Of a stretch of 41,523 nucleotides of DNA, positions 1 to 8,450 are shown one piece after another. Every line of letters starts with the position of its first letter. The stretch's first letter is position 1. The DNA is taken from positions 1 through 41,523 of the forward strand of contig CANJLB010000026.1 of the NCBI GenBank assembly GCA_947475065.1. Direction: 5' to 3'. The notes under the pieces were generated by a model. That model was not told the origin of the DNA. It saw only the letters and a list, made by a program, of their open reading frames with translations, and made no database searches. Made by a program: the position numbers and the translations under genes. Source of the DNA: Opitutia bacterium. GTDB taxonomy: Bacteria; Verrucomicrobiota; Verrucomicrobiia; Opitutales; Opitutaceae.

Positions 1-144
1 ACGGAACCCGGCGCAGCTCCCGTCTCCACTCACCGCGGCCCCCTCCACCATGCTGCTTTTCGTCCTCAAACCTCTGCTCGCCTCGCGCAAAAAAACTTTC
101 CGCACGCTGGTCTCGGCAGCAGCGGTGTGTTTTTCAGAGGATCC
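1..144 (+). mobile_element. Insertion-sequence end-like relic
   Basis: No gene is visible in bases 1-350. The segment ending at 144 matches, imperfectly, the 3' end of the IS relic at 9128-9376. Both have a GC-rich stretch, a run of A (about 89-95 here) and the ending TTTTTCAGAGG (130-140), followed by TTA at 145-147. The shared ending looks like a terminal inverted repeat with a TNA-type target site, as in some IS5-family elements; the family is inferred. Whether the transposase part lies to the left cannot be seen because the window starts here. A 30-codon ORF at 148-240 has no support as a gene. Confidence 0.35.
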
Positions 145-332
145 TTAATGCTCCAGCGCTTCTTCGGTCACTTTTGCCGCCGCCTGCTGGCTCTGCTCTG
201 GCAGACTTTTTCCCCGCGCACTCCTGCTCTCGTGAGCTAAAGCGGGCTTTTCAGGATTGGTTTGGCATCTTTAGGTGTGGGCTACTCATGCGACTACGAC
301 AGTGACGACGTCCTCCAAAAGGCGCGCGTTAC

Positions 333-349
333 GCCTCCGGCCCGGAGGC
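333..349 (-). terminator. Hairpin directly after the M16 operon
   Basis: A perfect 7-bp stem (GCCTCCG / CGGAGGC) with a 3-nt loop lies one base downstream of the stop codon at 351-353 on the minus strand. A short T run (CCTTTT) follows about 12 nt later. The position fits a terminator of the M16 peptidase operon, but the weak T tract makes intrinsic termination uncertain. Confidence 0.35.
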
Positions 350-350
350 T

Positions 351-1751
351 TTACGGCTTCGGGATGGCGCCGGGCACGGTGCCGGCTTCGATGAGTATCA
401 TCTTGTCGGGATCGAGGTGCTTTTTGATGGCGGCGTTGACCTGCTCTTTGGTGAGCGCCGCGACCCGCCCGGGGTATTGGTCAATGAAGCTGAGCTCGAG
501 GTCGCGATTGAGCGTCGCGAGGATCGTGGTGGCCATGCCGTCCGTCGTCGAGAGGCCGACCTTGTAGCTGCCGGCCCGCTCGCTTTTGCGTTGCGCGAGT
601 TCGGCGTCGGTCACGCCGTCGCGATGCCAGGCGGTGAGCTGGCGCTTGGTGGACTCGAGGCCCTTTTCGAGGAGCTCGGGCGCAAAAGAGGCCTCAATGC
701 TCCAGTCACCGTCAACGAACGTGTCGTTGCCGACGCCTGAGTAGATGCCATAGGTGAGACCCTCCTTGTCGCGGACGTTGGCCATGAGCCGGCCGGTGAA
801 GCCGCTGCCGAAAATGGCGGTGCCGATCCGGAGCGCGAGCGTGTCGGGCTCATTGTAGCGCAAGCCGGTTGCCTGGCCCAGAACCACGGAGACGCTGGTC
901 TTGTCAGGCATGAAGACGGTCTGGCTGCGCGGTGCGTCCACAGGGCCGGCCTTCGACGGATGCGTTCGGATGACGCCGCCGGTCCAGCCCGCGAACGACT
1001 TCGCGATCTCACCCTGCGCGGCGACGGGATCAACATCACCGACGAGCACGAGGCGCAGGGTGGCGGGGCCGTAGTATTGTTTATGAAACGCCTTTACCTC
1101 GTCGAGCGTGGCCCGGTCGGTGCCGGCGATAAAATCCGGGACGGCCGGCTGGCGGTTCGGGTGGCCGGGAGAATAGACGGAGCGCGAAAACATGTCGCCG
1201 GCACGGAAATCGGGATCCTCGAGTGCGCGCTGCATGCTGCCGGCGATTTGCTTTTTCAGCTTGGCGAATTCCTCGGGCGCAAACGCGGGCGAGCGCAGCT
1301 GCTCCGCGATGAGGGCGAGGACGAGCGGCAGGTCCTTACGGAGGCACTTGGCGTTGATATCGAGCGAGCTCGCGCTGACCCCAAACGAAATCCCCGCACC
1401 CACGTCGCCGAGCATCTGGGAGATCGCAAATTTGTCGTGTGTGGCCGTGCCCTTGTCCAGCATGCCGCCGACGAGGCTGGCAATGGCGGGATTGGTGGCG
1501 GGGCTAAGCGAATCGCCGGCGGCGAGCGTGCCACGGATGGTGACGACTTCCTGCACGCCGGTTTTCAGGACGACGAGATCAATGCCGCCAACGGATTGGC
1601 GGACGGCATTCGTGGCGACTTGGGCCGGGGCAGTGGCCGCAAACAGGAGGCACCCGGCTGCGCCCAGCAAAGCCGGGCGGCGAAGAGCCCGGCCGGCGGC
1701 AGCGCCACCGGCGAGGAGGAGGGAGGACGGGAAACGGAGCACAGGATTCAT
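351..1751 (-). CDS. M16B peptidase-like subunit, non-catalytic (R/Y pair)
   Basis: 466-residue pitrilysin-family protein with a long hydrophobic N-terminus (about residues 1-44, ending APA-Q), so probably exported. The zinc motif HxxEH is absent: the equivalent region (about 93-107) has no HxxEH. The C-terminal half keeps the Arg/Tyr pair in NVRDKEGLTYG (R327, Y334), which in heterodimeric M16B enzymes binds the substrate carbonyl. The partner gene with the zinc motif lies 7 bp upstream. The two subunits therefore probably form one clamshell peptidase in the periplasm or at the membrane. The pairing is the classical M16B two-gene arrangement; the substrate is unknown. Confidence 0.88.
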   Translation of the reverse strand: MNPVLRFPSSLLLAGGAAAGRALRRPALLGAAGCLLFAATAPAQVATNAVRQSVGGIDLVVLKTGVQEVVTIRGTLAAGDSLSPATNPAIASLVGGMLDKGTATHDKFAISQMLGDVGAGISFGVSASSLDINAKCLRKDLPLVLALIAEQLRSPAFAPEEFAKLKKQIAGSMQRALEDPDFRAGDMFSRSVYSPGHPNRQPAVPDFIAGTDRATLDEVKAFHKQYYGPATLRLVLVGDVDPVAAQGEIAKSFAGWTGGVIRTHPSKAGPVDAPRSQTVFMPDKTSVSVVLGQATGLRYNEPDTLALRIGTAIFGSGFTGRLMANVRDKEGLTYGIYSGVGNDTFVDGDWSIEASFAPELLEKGLESTKRQLTAWHRDGVTDAELAQRKSERAGSYKVGLSTTDGMATTILATLNRDLELSFIDQYPGRVAALTKEQVNAAIKKHLDPDKMILIEAGTVPGAIPKP

Positions 1752-1758
1752 GGGGATA

Positions 1759-3159
1759 TTATGGTTTGGCCGCGGGCGTGGCGACGACGGGGATGAACCA
1801 GCCGGTCACGCTCTGGCTGAGGTCGAGATAACGGTTGGCGACGCGTTTCACGTCGTCGGGGGTGACTTTGCGGGTGGCGGCGTCCAAGGTGTAATAGCGA
1901 GTCCAGTCGCCGGCGGCGATGTCTTCGTTGAGCGCGCTGGCGACGTCAAACGTGCCGTCGCGCTTATAGGCGGTCTGGGCGACGAGCTTGCCGAGCGCGG
2001 TGGCGACCTCCGCGGCGGTCACGCCGTCCTTTTTTAGGCGGTCAACCTCGGCAAGCATGATTTTTTCCACCTGTTCGTGCGCGACGCCGGGCGCGAGGCT
2101 GGCGTAAATTTGAAAGAGCGACGGGTCATGAAATTCGCCCGCGCCGGCGTTGACGCCTGTGGTGAGGTTTTTGTCGGTGAGCGTGCGGTAGAAGCGGCTG
2201 GTTTTCCCGCTGGCGAGGATGTTGGCGAGAATGTTCAGCGCGGGGATGTCAGGATGCGTGGCGGCGGGGCTCTTGTAGGAAAGGCCGACAACCCCCAGCT
2301 CGCCGGCGCGCTGGACGGTCACGCGTCGCGGGCCGCTCTGCGCGGGCTCCTCGGTATAGATCTGCGGAATCGGCTGTGGCGCGCGCGGATAGCCGCCGTA
2401 ATATTTTTTCACGAGGCCCATGGCGGTGGCGGGCACGAAGTCGCCGATGATCGAGACGGTGGCGTTGTCGGGCCAGTAAAAGGTGTCGTAGAAAGCGCGG
2501 AGCTTCCCGATTGGCACCTGCTCAATGTCGCTGCGCCAGCCGATGGTGGGGTGGTGGTAGGGATGCGCCTGAAACGCGGCGGCGAAGATTTCTTTGTCGA
2601 GCGCATTGAGCGGGTCGTTTTCACCACGCTCAAACTCGTTGCGCACGACAGTCATCTCGGGGCGGCGGTCGTCCTCGCGCAGCCAGAGATTGCGCATGCG
2701 GTCGGCCTCGATGGCCATGTAGCCCTCGAGGTGCTCGCTGCCGATCTCGGCGAAGTAATTGGTGCGGTCGAGATAGGTGGTGGCGTTGTAGTGGCCGCCG
2801 ACAGTCTCGAGAAACTGCTTCACGCTGTTGCCTTTCCGGTCGTTGAAATTTTCGCTGCCCTTGAACATCAGGTGTTCCAGCAGGTGGGTCGCGCCGGTGG
2901 TGCCGGTGACCTCGTTGCGCGAACCGACGCGGTAGGTGACCATGAACGTGACAACGGGCGCCGAGTGCTCGGGCAGAAGGAGGACCGTGAGGCCGTTGCC
3001 ATCGAGGGTGTATTCGGAGATCGCGCCGACGGTGCGAACATAGGTGAAGCCGTCGAACTTGGCGGGTGCGGGCGCAGCACTGACCGCAGGTGCGGGCGAG
3101 GCGGCGCGCAAAACCGGCGCGGCGACGACGGCGAGACAGAGGAGCAAACGGAGATTCAT
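1759..3159 (-). CDS. M16B zinc peptidase, catalytic subunit
   Basis: 466 residues from the chosen ATG (an in-frame ATG at 3192 would add 11 residues). The chosen start gives a clean signal peptide, MNLRLLL...VLRAAS. The catalytic zinc motif HLLEH is at H92-E95-H96, and the downstream Glu ligand is in VVRNEFERGE (about E175), the spacing expected for HxxEH-x(~77)-E. Both M16 domains are present (about 40-200 and 210-420), and the length is typical of bacterial M16B enzymes. It is the first gene of a two-gene operon with the R/Y-pair subunit. The expected activity is degradation of peptides held in the closed chamber; the physiological substrate cannot be read from sequence. No Shine-Dalgarno: the leader before the ATG reads CTCTTCCTCC. 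Confidence 0.9.
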   Translation of the reverse strand: MNLRLLLCLAVVAAPVLRAASPAPAVSAAPAPAKFDGFTYVRTVGAISEYTLDGNGLTVLLLPEHSAPVVTFMVTYRVGSRNEVTGTTGATHLLEHLMFKGSENFNDRKGNSVKQFLETVGGHYNATTYLDRTNYFAEIGSEHLEGYMAIEADRMRNLWLREDDRRPEMTVVRNEFERGENDPLNALDKEIFAAAFQAHPYHHPTIGWRSDIEQVPIGKLRAFYDTFYWPDNATVSIIGDFVPATAMGLVKKYYGGYPRAPQPIPQIYTEEPAQSGPRRVTVQRAGELGVVGLSYKSPAATHPDIPALNILANILASGKTSRFYRTLTDKNLTTGVNAGAGEFHDPSLFQIYASLAPGVAHEQVEKIMLAEVDRLKKDGVTAAEVATALGKLVAQTAYKRDGTFDVASALNEDIAAGDWTRYYTLDAATRKVTPDDVKRVANRYLDLSQSVTGWFIPVVATPAAKP

Positions 3160-3364
3160 GGAGGAAGAGGGGCGAAGGTGAGACTGCAGCATGGGGAAAA
3201 GTATCCGTGCGCCAAGCCTCGGATTGGGACATTTCCTTCACCGGCCTTTGCTGTGTCGCGGTGGGCCGCCAGGTGGTGCGGGAAAAGCTGGAGGGGGCGG
3301 AGATCGGTTTCGCGCATCGTGGTGTGGCCGTGGCCGCCAAACCATGGGGCCCCGGGCCGGAAAC

Positions 3365-4477
3365 TCAAGGCTGTGCCGCCGGCGGCAGATCGTAGCGCAC
3401 GAGCGCCGCGCCCGGCAGCTCGCCCGTGACGAAGAGGGTGCGGCCATCGCGGCTGAAGCACGCGGCCTCGGCCTGCAGCAGGCCGTGTGGCGCGAGACGT
3501 CCGGGCTGAGGGGCGGCGAAGGCGTCGGTCCAGCTCTGGCTGGGCGCACGGCGGAAGAGCCACACGTCGCCATAGGTGAGCACGACGGCGGCGCTGCCGT
3601 CAGGTGCGAAGTCCAGCGCGGTCGGTTCCGCGCGATATCTGCCGGTTGGCAGGGCGGACAATTTTTCCTGCGGGGTGGGCGGAGGGATTTGCACGAGCCG
3701 TGCAACGAGCGTGGAGGTGGGGGGCTCGCCGGTGGCGGCGGACGGCTGGCCGCCTCCCGGCAGCGGGAAGGGGACAATGAGCGGTACGCCGCCGGGTGCG
3801 CGCAGCGGCAGCGTGTAGAGCGCGGGTGGCGAGGTGCGCTTCGTGAGCAAATAGGCTTTCTCTTCGTGGGCGTCCACGGCGACCGCCTCGCAGTCATGCG
3901 GGCCGTCAGGCCAGCGCACGGGCACGCGCCAGGCGACCGGCGCGTTGAGCTCGCGGTCGGGCGCGAGGTCGGCCGGGTCGGGTTCGGCGATGATGAGGAG
4001 CGCGCAGTCCTGACGGCGGTCGTTGTTGTCTCCCGTGTCGGCGATGAGCAGCCATGCGCGGCCGTCGAGCTCGAACGACGCGATGTCCTCCCAGTCCGTG
4101 TTTTTCACGCCTTCGATGCGGAGCTTGCCGCGCAATTTGCCGTTGGTGTCGAGCGCGTAAAGCACGGCCTCGCCACCGCTGTCGTTGTGCGCCCAGACTA
4201 GGTGGTCCGCGCGGCGCGAGGCGGCGAGGCCGCTCGCCTCGCCCAGCACGGCGGGCAGGACGCCGGCGCGCGCGGGCGGCGGAAGGGCGGGTAGGGCGGC
4301 GGGGGCTGGCGGGGGCAAGGCCGCGAGCGCGAGGGTGGCGACCAGGCCGAGCCATGAGAGCAGCAGGTGGAAGGCTTTCTTCGGCAGAACTTCGCCGGCC
4401 GCTGGCCGCCATGCACCCGCGCAGCGGTCGGCGGCAGCACCAAGGCGTGCGGACGGCACAGGCGGTTTTGATCCCAT
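3365..4477 (-). CDS. Secreted or anchored beta-propeller-like protein, unknown function
   Basis: 370 residues. A hydrophobic segment at about 36-55 (LLLSWLGLVATLALAALPP) suggests a signal peptide or membrane anchor after an unusually long N-terminus, so the true start may lie further in; no better ATG exists, only a CTG codon. The body has repeated beta-strand motifs such as LVWAHNDSGGEAVLYALD, WLLIADTGDNNDRR, CEAVAVDAHEEKAYLL and AACFSRDGRTLFVTGE, which resemble propeller blades. A Pro/Gly-rich loop lies in the middle. No catalytic motif is recognised. It stands alone, divergent from the gene at 4575. Confidence 0.65.
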   Translation of the reverse strand: MGSKPPVPSARLGAAADRCAGAWRPAAGEVLPKKAFHLLLSWLGLVATLALAALPPPAPAALPALPPPARAGVLPAVLGEASGLAASRRADHLVWAHNDSGGEAVLYALDTNGKLRGKLRIEGVKNTDWEDIASFELDGRAWLLIADTGDNNDRRQDCALLIIAEPDPADLAPDRELNAPVAWRVPVRWPDGPHDCEAVAVDAHEEKAYLLTKRTSPPALYTLPLRAPGGVPLIVPFPLPGGGQPSAATGEPPTSTLVARLVQIPPPTPQEKLSALPTGRYRAEPTALDFAPDGSAAVVLTYGDVWLFRRAPSQSWTDAFAAPQPGRLAPHGLLQAEAACFSRDGRTLFVTGELPGAALVRYDLPPAAQP

Positions 4478-4574
4478 GGTGCGCGAGCATGTCGGCAGCT
4501 TTCAGGCGGGCAACGCCACAATGCGCCGGTTACTGGCACCCGGCGCCGGCGCTTGAGTTTGCCCGGAGCATGTT

Positions 4575-5015
4575 TTGGCTCACACGGTGAAAACAACCCC
4601 TTTGCCCTCCCCGTCCAACCCCGGCCTTACCACGGTTGTCTGGTGGGTGCTTTGGTTCGCCATGCTGAACGGACTGATGGTCCTTTATCTTGTGATCGGA
4701 CGAAAAGCCGCGCCCGCCGTGCCGCCGGTGGCGGAATGGACGGATTTCATCGGGCTCGGCCCATTGCTGATCAGCACATTGCTTCGTCTGGCGGTGATGC
4801 CGCGTACCGTGGAGAAACGCCGGGGGCTGGCGATTTATATTATCGGTCTGTCGTTGGCGGAAAGCTGCGGACTTTTGGGTATGTTGCTCGCCAAGTCCTA
4901 TACGAAGCAGCTCGTGGCGTTTGCCCTGCTCGGCATGTTGCAGTGGGCTCCGGTGTTCGCCCGGCGGTTCGAGGTTCTGTCATCCGGCCGCGTACCCGGG
5001 GTGAGTGTGCAGTGA
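4575..5015 (+). CDS. Small integral membrane protein, unknown function
   Basis: 146 residues with about four hydrophobic segments (roughly 20-42, 57-73, 82-101 and 108-125), so an inner-membrane protein. The start is TTG at 4575. It is supported by one of the few Shine-Dalgarno sequences in the window, GGAG at 4565-4568, six bases upstream. GTG at 4587 is an alternative. No family is recognised. The gene has no same-strand partner and lies 26 bp from the end of the opposing YdeI-like gene. Confidence 0.6.
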   Translation: MAHTVKTTPLPSPSNPGLTTVVWWVLWFAMLNGLMVLYLVIGRKAAPAVPPVAEWTDFIGLGPLLISTLLRLAVMPRTVEKRRGLAIYIIGLSLAESCGLLGMLLAKSYTKQLVAFALLGMLQWAPVFARRFEVLSSGRVPGVSVQ

Positions 5016-5041
5016 CCAAGCTCGGGGCGTGGTGGTTTTGC

Positions 5042-5527
5042 TCAGCGTTTGCGCGCCGCCCGGCTGGCGCGCTCGCCCAGGCGCTCGGTGAAAACCTCGA
5101 TGCGCGTGGCGCGTGTATCGGGCGTCCGGGCGGCATCAAGATAGCCGACCATCGCGCGACGATACGAGACCGGCGCGGCGGCCCAGCCGGCGGCGGCGGC
5201 TGGCCGGAATTGCAGCGCACGTTGCAAGTCGGAGGGCGGCGCCACGTCGCGGGAGCTGCGGTCTGGCTCGAGCGTGAACGCGATCTCGTCGCCGGGGCCG
5301 AGACCGGCCGGGCGAAAGGTGTCGGCCCGCACGTGGACGCGCCCGCGTCCGCCGCCCGCCGGCATGACGGTCGAGAGGTAAGTTTCGCCGAGACAGCGGA
5401 CGACGACCGGCACGCGCGGTCCGCCGCCCAGTTTCCGCACCACGGTGGCCGGCACCGCGACGGTGTAGAGCACGCCGATCCTGCGGATCGGAGCGGTGCA
5501 GGCGAGCGGGATGGGCACGGGCGGCAT
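5042..5527 (-). CDS. DUF1905/YdeI-OmpD-associated family protein
   Basis: 161 residues from ATG 5527, chosen because it begins just before the conserved domain and avoids overlap with the upstream kinase gene (10 bp gap). The N-terminal part has the beta-barrel pattern of DUF1905: a P-x-x-V-V segment, VPVVVRCLGETYLSTVMP and GRGRVHVRADTFRPAGLGPGDEIAFTLEPD. The C-terminal part (PPSDLQRALQ...VGYLDAARTPDTRATRIEVFTERL) fits the YdeI / bacteriocin-protection helical tail that ends in a TRxxRI motif. The function of the family is poorly known. It is likely co-transcribed with the PfkB kinase gene, which may be coincidental. Confidence 0.72.
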   Translation of the reverse strand: MPPVPIPLACTAPIRRIGVLYTVAVPATVVRKLGGGPRVPVVVRCLGETYLSTVMPAGGGRGRVHVRADTFRPAGLGPGDEIAFTLEPDRSSRDVAPPSDLQRALQFRPAAAAGWAAAPVSYRRAMVGYLDAARTPDTRATRIEVFTERLGERASRAARKR

Positions 5528-5537
5528 GGCGGGCAGG

Positions 5538-6503
5538 CTAGCTGGACGGCGACGCCCGTCCTTCGCGCCGCAGGAACCGTGCGATCTCCCGCGCAGTCGG
5601 CATCGCGGGCGCGGCACCAGGACGCGTGACGGAGAGTGCGGCGATGGCGTTGCCGAAACGCGCTGCGGCGATCACGTCGCCGTTGAATTTTACGAGGCCT
5701 GCCGCGAAGCCGCCGTTGAACGCATCGCCCGCGCCCGTGGTGTCCGTTACGCGGACGCGATGGGCGCGGATGAAGGTGTGGCCCGCCGTCTGGGAGACAA
5801 ACGCGCCGCGCGCGCCAAGGGTCACAATTACGACCGGCACGCCGAGCCGGCGACAGAGCGCGTGCAGGGCGGCGGGTGCGAGCCGTGTGAGTTTTTCCGC
5901 CGTGAAGCCTTGCTGGCGGGGAATCAGTGCGCGCACGAGCGCGGTGAACTCGGTTTCGTTGGGCGTGAGCACGTCCACTTGGGCGAGAGCGTCGGCGGTG
6001 AAATCGGCCCGCATCGGCGCAGGGTTCAGCACCGTCGTGACGCCGGCCCGGCGCGCGAGACGGAAGACGTGCGCATTGACGGCGGGACCGGTCTCGTGCT
6101 GGCACACGACCACTCGTGCCGCGCGGATGGCGGCGGCGTCAAGGTCGGCGGGCCGCAGCCGCGCGCCCGCGCCGGGCGCGACAACGATCTGGTTTTGTCC
6201 CGTGCGGTCGAGCAGCACGGCCGCGGCGGCGGTGGCGTGGCCGCGTTTTTCGACAAGCTGCACCTGCAGCCCGATGGCACGGCCAAAGGCCCGCGCGTTG
6301 TCCGCAAACGCATCGCGCCCGACCGCACCGACGAACACCGCCGGCACGCCTGCGCGATGCGCGGCCACGGCTTGGTTGAACCCCTTGCCTCCCGCCGCGG
6401 GCGCGAGCGTGCCCAGGACAGACTCACCTTGGGTTGGGAGGTGGTCGCAGCGGAACGCGAGGTCCTGCACGTAAGTGCCGACGACGAGGACGGGAGGGTT
6501 CAT
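5538..6503 (-). CDS. rbsK: PfkB-family sugar kinase, probable ribokinase
   Basis: 321 residues, typical for ribokinase. Substrate-site motif GGKGFNQAVAAHRAG is at about 38-52, LNPAPMR and TPNETEF in the middle, and the PfkB signature 2, DTTGAGDAFNGGFAAGL, holds the catalytic Asp of GAGD near residue 252. The family phosphorylates ribose or another pentose/hexose on O5 or O6 with ATP in the cytoplasm. GGKG-x-NQA is characteristic of ribokinases, but related kinases cannot be excluded, and no ribose transporter is adjacent. Base -1 is C and there is no Shine-Dalgarno. Confidence 0.85.
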   Translation of the reverse strand: MNPPVLVVGTYVQDLAFRCDHLPTQGESVLGTLAPAAGGKGFNQAVAAHRAGVPAVFVGAVGRDAFADNARAFGRAIGLQVQLVEKRGHATAAAAVLLDRTGQNQIVVAPGAGARLRPADLDAAAIRAARVVVCQHETGPAVNAHVFRLARRAGVTTVLNPAPMRADFTADALAQVDVLTPNETEFTALVRALIPRQQGFTAEKLTRLAPAALHALCRRLGVPVVIVTLGARGAFVSQTAGHTFIRAHRVRVTDTTGAGDAFNGGFAAGLVKFNGDVIAAARFGNAIAALSVTRPGAAPAMPTAREIARFLRREGRASPSS

Positions 6504-6520
6504 GTGGCAGGAACGCTATG

Positions 6521-6548
6521 AGTCGAGAGTCCAGAGTCGAGAGTCCAG
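6521..6548. repeat. Tandem 14-bp word repeat
   Basis: Two perfect tandem copies of AGTCGAGAGTCCAG (6521-6534 and 6535-6548) lie just upstream of the ribokinase gene, in the 167-bp spacer to the SUKH gene. It resembles other word-like intergenic repeats in this window (9381-9431, 28483-28545, 32711-32844). Confidence 0.6.
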
Positions 6549-6670
6549 CGGGAATGGGATGAATGGAAAGTGAATGTTGAGCTCGGGGATCAGGAACGGC
6601 GGCGGCGTGGGGCTCGGTGCGGGCGCGTTGACTTCTGATGGCATCCGTCTCCTATGGTTGGGCTTCATCA

Positions 6671-7093
6671 TTATCTATCGAAAAGTGATCGCGTGTCTTT
6701 TAAACGATCGAGAAATGAAATAAAGTCCCTGCCGATCGGAATCGCTGACTTGTAGTCGAAACCTATGGCGGCAACGAGTACGACAGACGGGGGATTAGTG
6801 CGGTAATCGAGAGTGTAGGTCTCGCCACCACCGTCGGAGCCAAACATAAGAAATGCCGGAAAATACTTCTGAACTTCATTCGCGCGATTAAAAGCTACGA
6901 TCTGATCGGAACTCCAAATCTGAAGTTCATGATCACCCATCACGCCGCCAAGACCATCAGCTTCCAGCAGAATCTCTCGAAATTCGTCGGGTAACTTCAA
7001 CCCGAAGGCTTTTTCAACCTTTGCGACGGCTTCTGGCGGCGCACCTTCGTTACCTTCGAATCCCTCGAAACGCGCTGCGAGTTCCTCGTTCAT
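6671..7093 (-). CDS. SMI1/KNR4 (SUKH) family protein
   Basis: 140 residues from ATG 7093; a TTG at 7114 would add seven. The fold pattern is that of SUKH/SMI1-KNR4 proteins: AVAKVEKAFGLKLPDEFREILLEADGLGG, then LQIWSSDQIVAFN, FLMFGSDGGGETYTLDYR, VLVAAIGFDYKSAIPIGRDFISFLDRL. Bacterial members are commonly immunity proteins of contact-dependent or polymorphic toxins, but many are solitary. No toxin gene is adjacent. Its DNA is visibly richer in A/T than the neighbours and base -1 is G rather than C, consistent with recent acquisition. It lies 27 bp downstream of pilT on the same strand. Confidence 0.75.
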   Translation of the reverse strand: MNEELAARFEGFEGNEGAPPEAVAKVEKAFGLKLPDEFREILLEADGLGGVMGDHELQIWSSDQIVAFNRANEVQKYFPAFLMFGSDGGGETYTLDYRTNPPSVVLVAAIGFDYKSAIPIGRDFISFLDRLKDTRSLFDR

Positions 7094-7120
7094 CTTTCGT
7101 GGCCAAACGTTCAAGATGTT

Positions 7121-8197
7121 TCAGTGCCCGCCTTCAAGGTCACCCGGTTTCAGCAGCGGGGCGAAGAGGGCCTTGTTCGATGCCTTCATGTAGGCTTCCT
7201 TCGCGTCCACCGTGCCGTCCTTCACGCGAGACATCAGGCTGTGGTCCATGGTCACCATGCCGTCGCTCAAGCCGCCCTCGATGATGGCGCGGATGTTGGC
7301 GATCTGGCCGCTGCGGATCGTGTTGGGCAGCGCCTCATGGGTGAGCAAAATCTCGTGGACGGCGCAGCGGCCCTTGGGGATGCGCTTGCAGAGCAGCTGG
7401 GCGACGACGCCGGCCAGGCAGCTTGCGAGCATCACGCGCACCTGGTTTTGCTCCTCGGCGGGGAAGGTGTTGATGATGCGGTCCACGGTCTTTGGGGCGT
7501 TGTTGGTGTGGAGCGTGCCGAAGACGAGCATGCCCATCGAGGCGCAGCCGAGCGCGAGCTTGATCGTCTCCATCTCCCGCATCTCGCCGAGCAGGAGGAT
7601 GTCGGGATCGTGGCGCATTGCCCCCTTGAGCGCGGCGGCAAACGACTCGGTGTGCTCGCCCACCTCGCGGTGGACGATGACGCATTTTTTCACCGGGTGG
7701 ACGAACTCGATAGGGTCCTCGATGGTGATGATGTGCCTGGCGAGGTTTGAGTTGATGTAGTCAATCATTGCCGCGAGCGTGGTGGACTTGCCGGAGCCGG
7801 TGGGGCCGGTGACGACGACGAGGCCCTCGTTGAGGTGGCAGAGCTTCTTCAACGCCTCGGGGAGCTTCAGCTCCTCAAAGGAGAGAATTTTGGCGGGAAT
7901 CTGGCGGAAGACGGCGGCCTGCCCCCAGTGGTTGTAGAGGAAGTTGCCGCGGAAGCGCGCGAGGCCGGGAATCTCGTGCGCGAGATCGAGGTCCTTGCGC
8001 TCGAGAAAATCCTGCCAGCGCTTCTCGGGGCAGATTTCCTTGAGGAGGGATTCCATGGTCTTCGCGTCGAGCGGGGAGTCAACGAGCGGGACGAGCGCGC
8101 CGGAGGTGCGCGTCTTGGGCGGCAGGCCGACGGTCAGGTGCAAGTCGGAACCGCCCTTGTCGAGCATGGCCTTGAGGAGTTGGTCAATGGCGGGCAT
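7121..8197 (-). CDS. pilT: Type IV pilus retraction ATPase PilT
   Basis: 358 residues from the internal ATG at 8197, which starts exactly at the conserved MPAIDQLLKAML...GGSDLHLTVG. The longer reading frame adds 65 unrelated residues. Walker A GPTGSGKST is at 131-139, the Asp box ITIEDPIE at 157-164, Walker B DILLLGEMR at 199-207 and the His box TLHTNNA at 228-234. The C-terminal AIRNLIREGK equivalent is altered (LPNTIRSGQIANIRAII). PilT hexamers power retraction of type IV pili and twitching motility from the cytoplasmic side. No pilin or assembly genes are nearby; a second PilT-like gene is at 16627. Confidence 0.9.
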   Translation of the reverse strand: MPAIDQLLKAMLDKGGSDLHLTVGLPPKTRTSGALVPLVDSPLDAKTMESLLKEICPEKRWQDFLERKDLDLAHEIPGLARFRGNFLYNHWGQAAVFRQIPAKILSFEELKLPEALKKLCHLNEGLVVVTGPTGSGKSTTLAAMIDYINSNLARHIITIEDPIEFVHPVKKCVIVHREVGEHTESFAAALKGAMRHDPDILLLGEMREMETIKLALGCASMGMLVFGTLHTNNAPKTVDRIINTFPAEEQNQVRVMLASCLAGVVAQLLCKRIPKGRCAVHEILLTHEALPNTIRSGQIANIRAIIEGGLSDGMVTMDHSLMSRVKDGTVDAKEAYMKASNKALFAPLLKPGDLEGGH

Positions 8198-8290
8198 GGC
8201 GCGCGGGAATTGATCGCGTTCGGTCAGTCCAGCTGGTGCAAAGTGGATTGGCAAGCCATGAGCGGTGGAAAGCGCCGCCTCCTTGGATCT

Positions 8291-8369
8291 CGGAAACGCG
8301 GAAACGCGGAAGAGCGGAACCGGAATTGTCAACGCGGAGGGCGCGAAGGACGCGGAGCCAGGGCAGAGA
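8291..8369. repeat. Low-complexity word repeat (CGGAAACG, ACGCGGAG)
   Basis: The 253-bp spacer between pilT and the DedA-like gene holds tandem CGGAAACG units (8291-8310), then degenerate ACGCGGAG / CGCGAAGGA words up to about 8369. No ORF is supported here. Confidence 0.35.
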
Positions 8370-8450
8370 AGATGAAGTACAAACTGACCCACAGCAGGCT
8401 GTCATATGCCCTTGACCCGGTGTGCGCCCCGGTCGTGTCATGCGGGTCCC

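Noticed and set aside
1759-3429. Long open frames opposite the M16, FtsY, PilT, GH51 and RND genes
   Set aside because: They have no domains, no leader context, and arise from high-GC codon use of the genes on the other strand.
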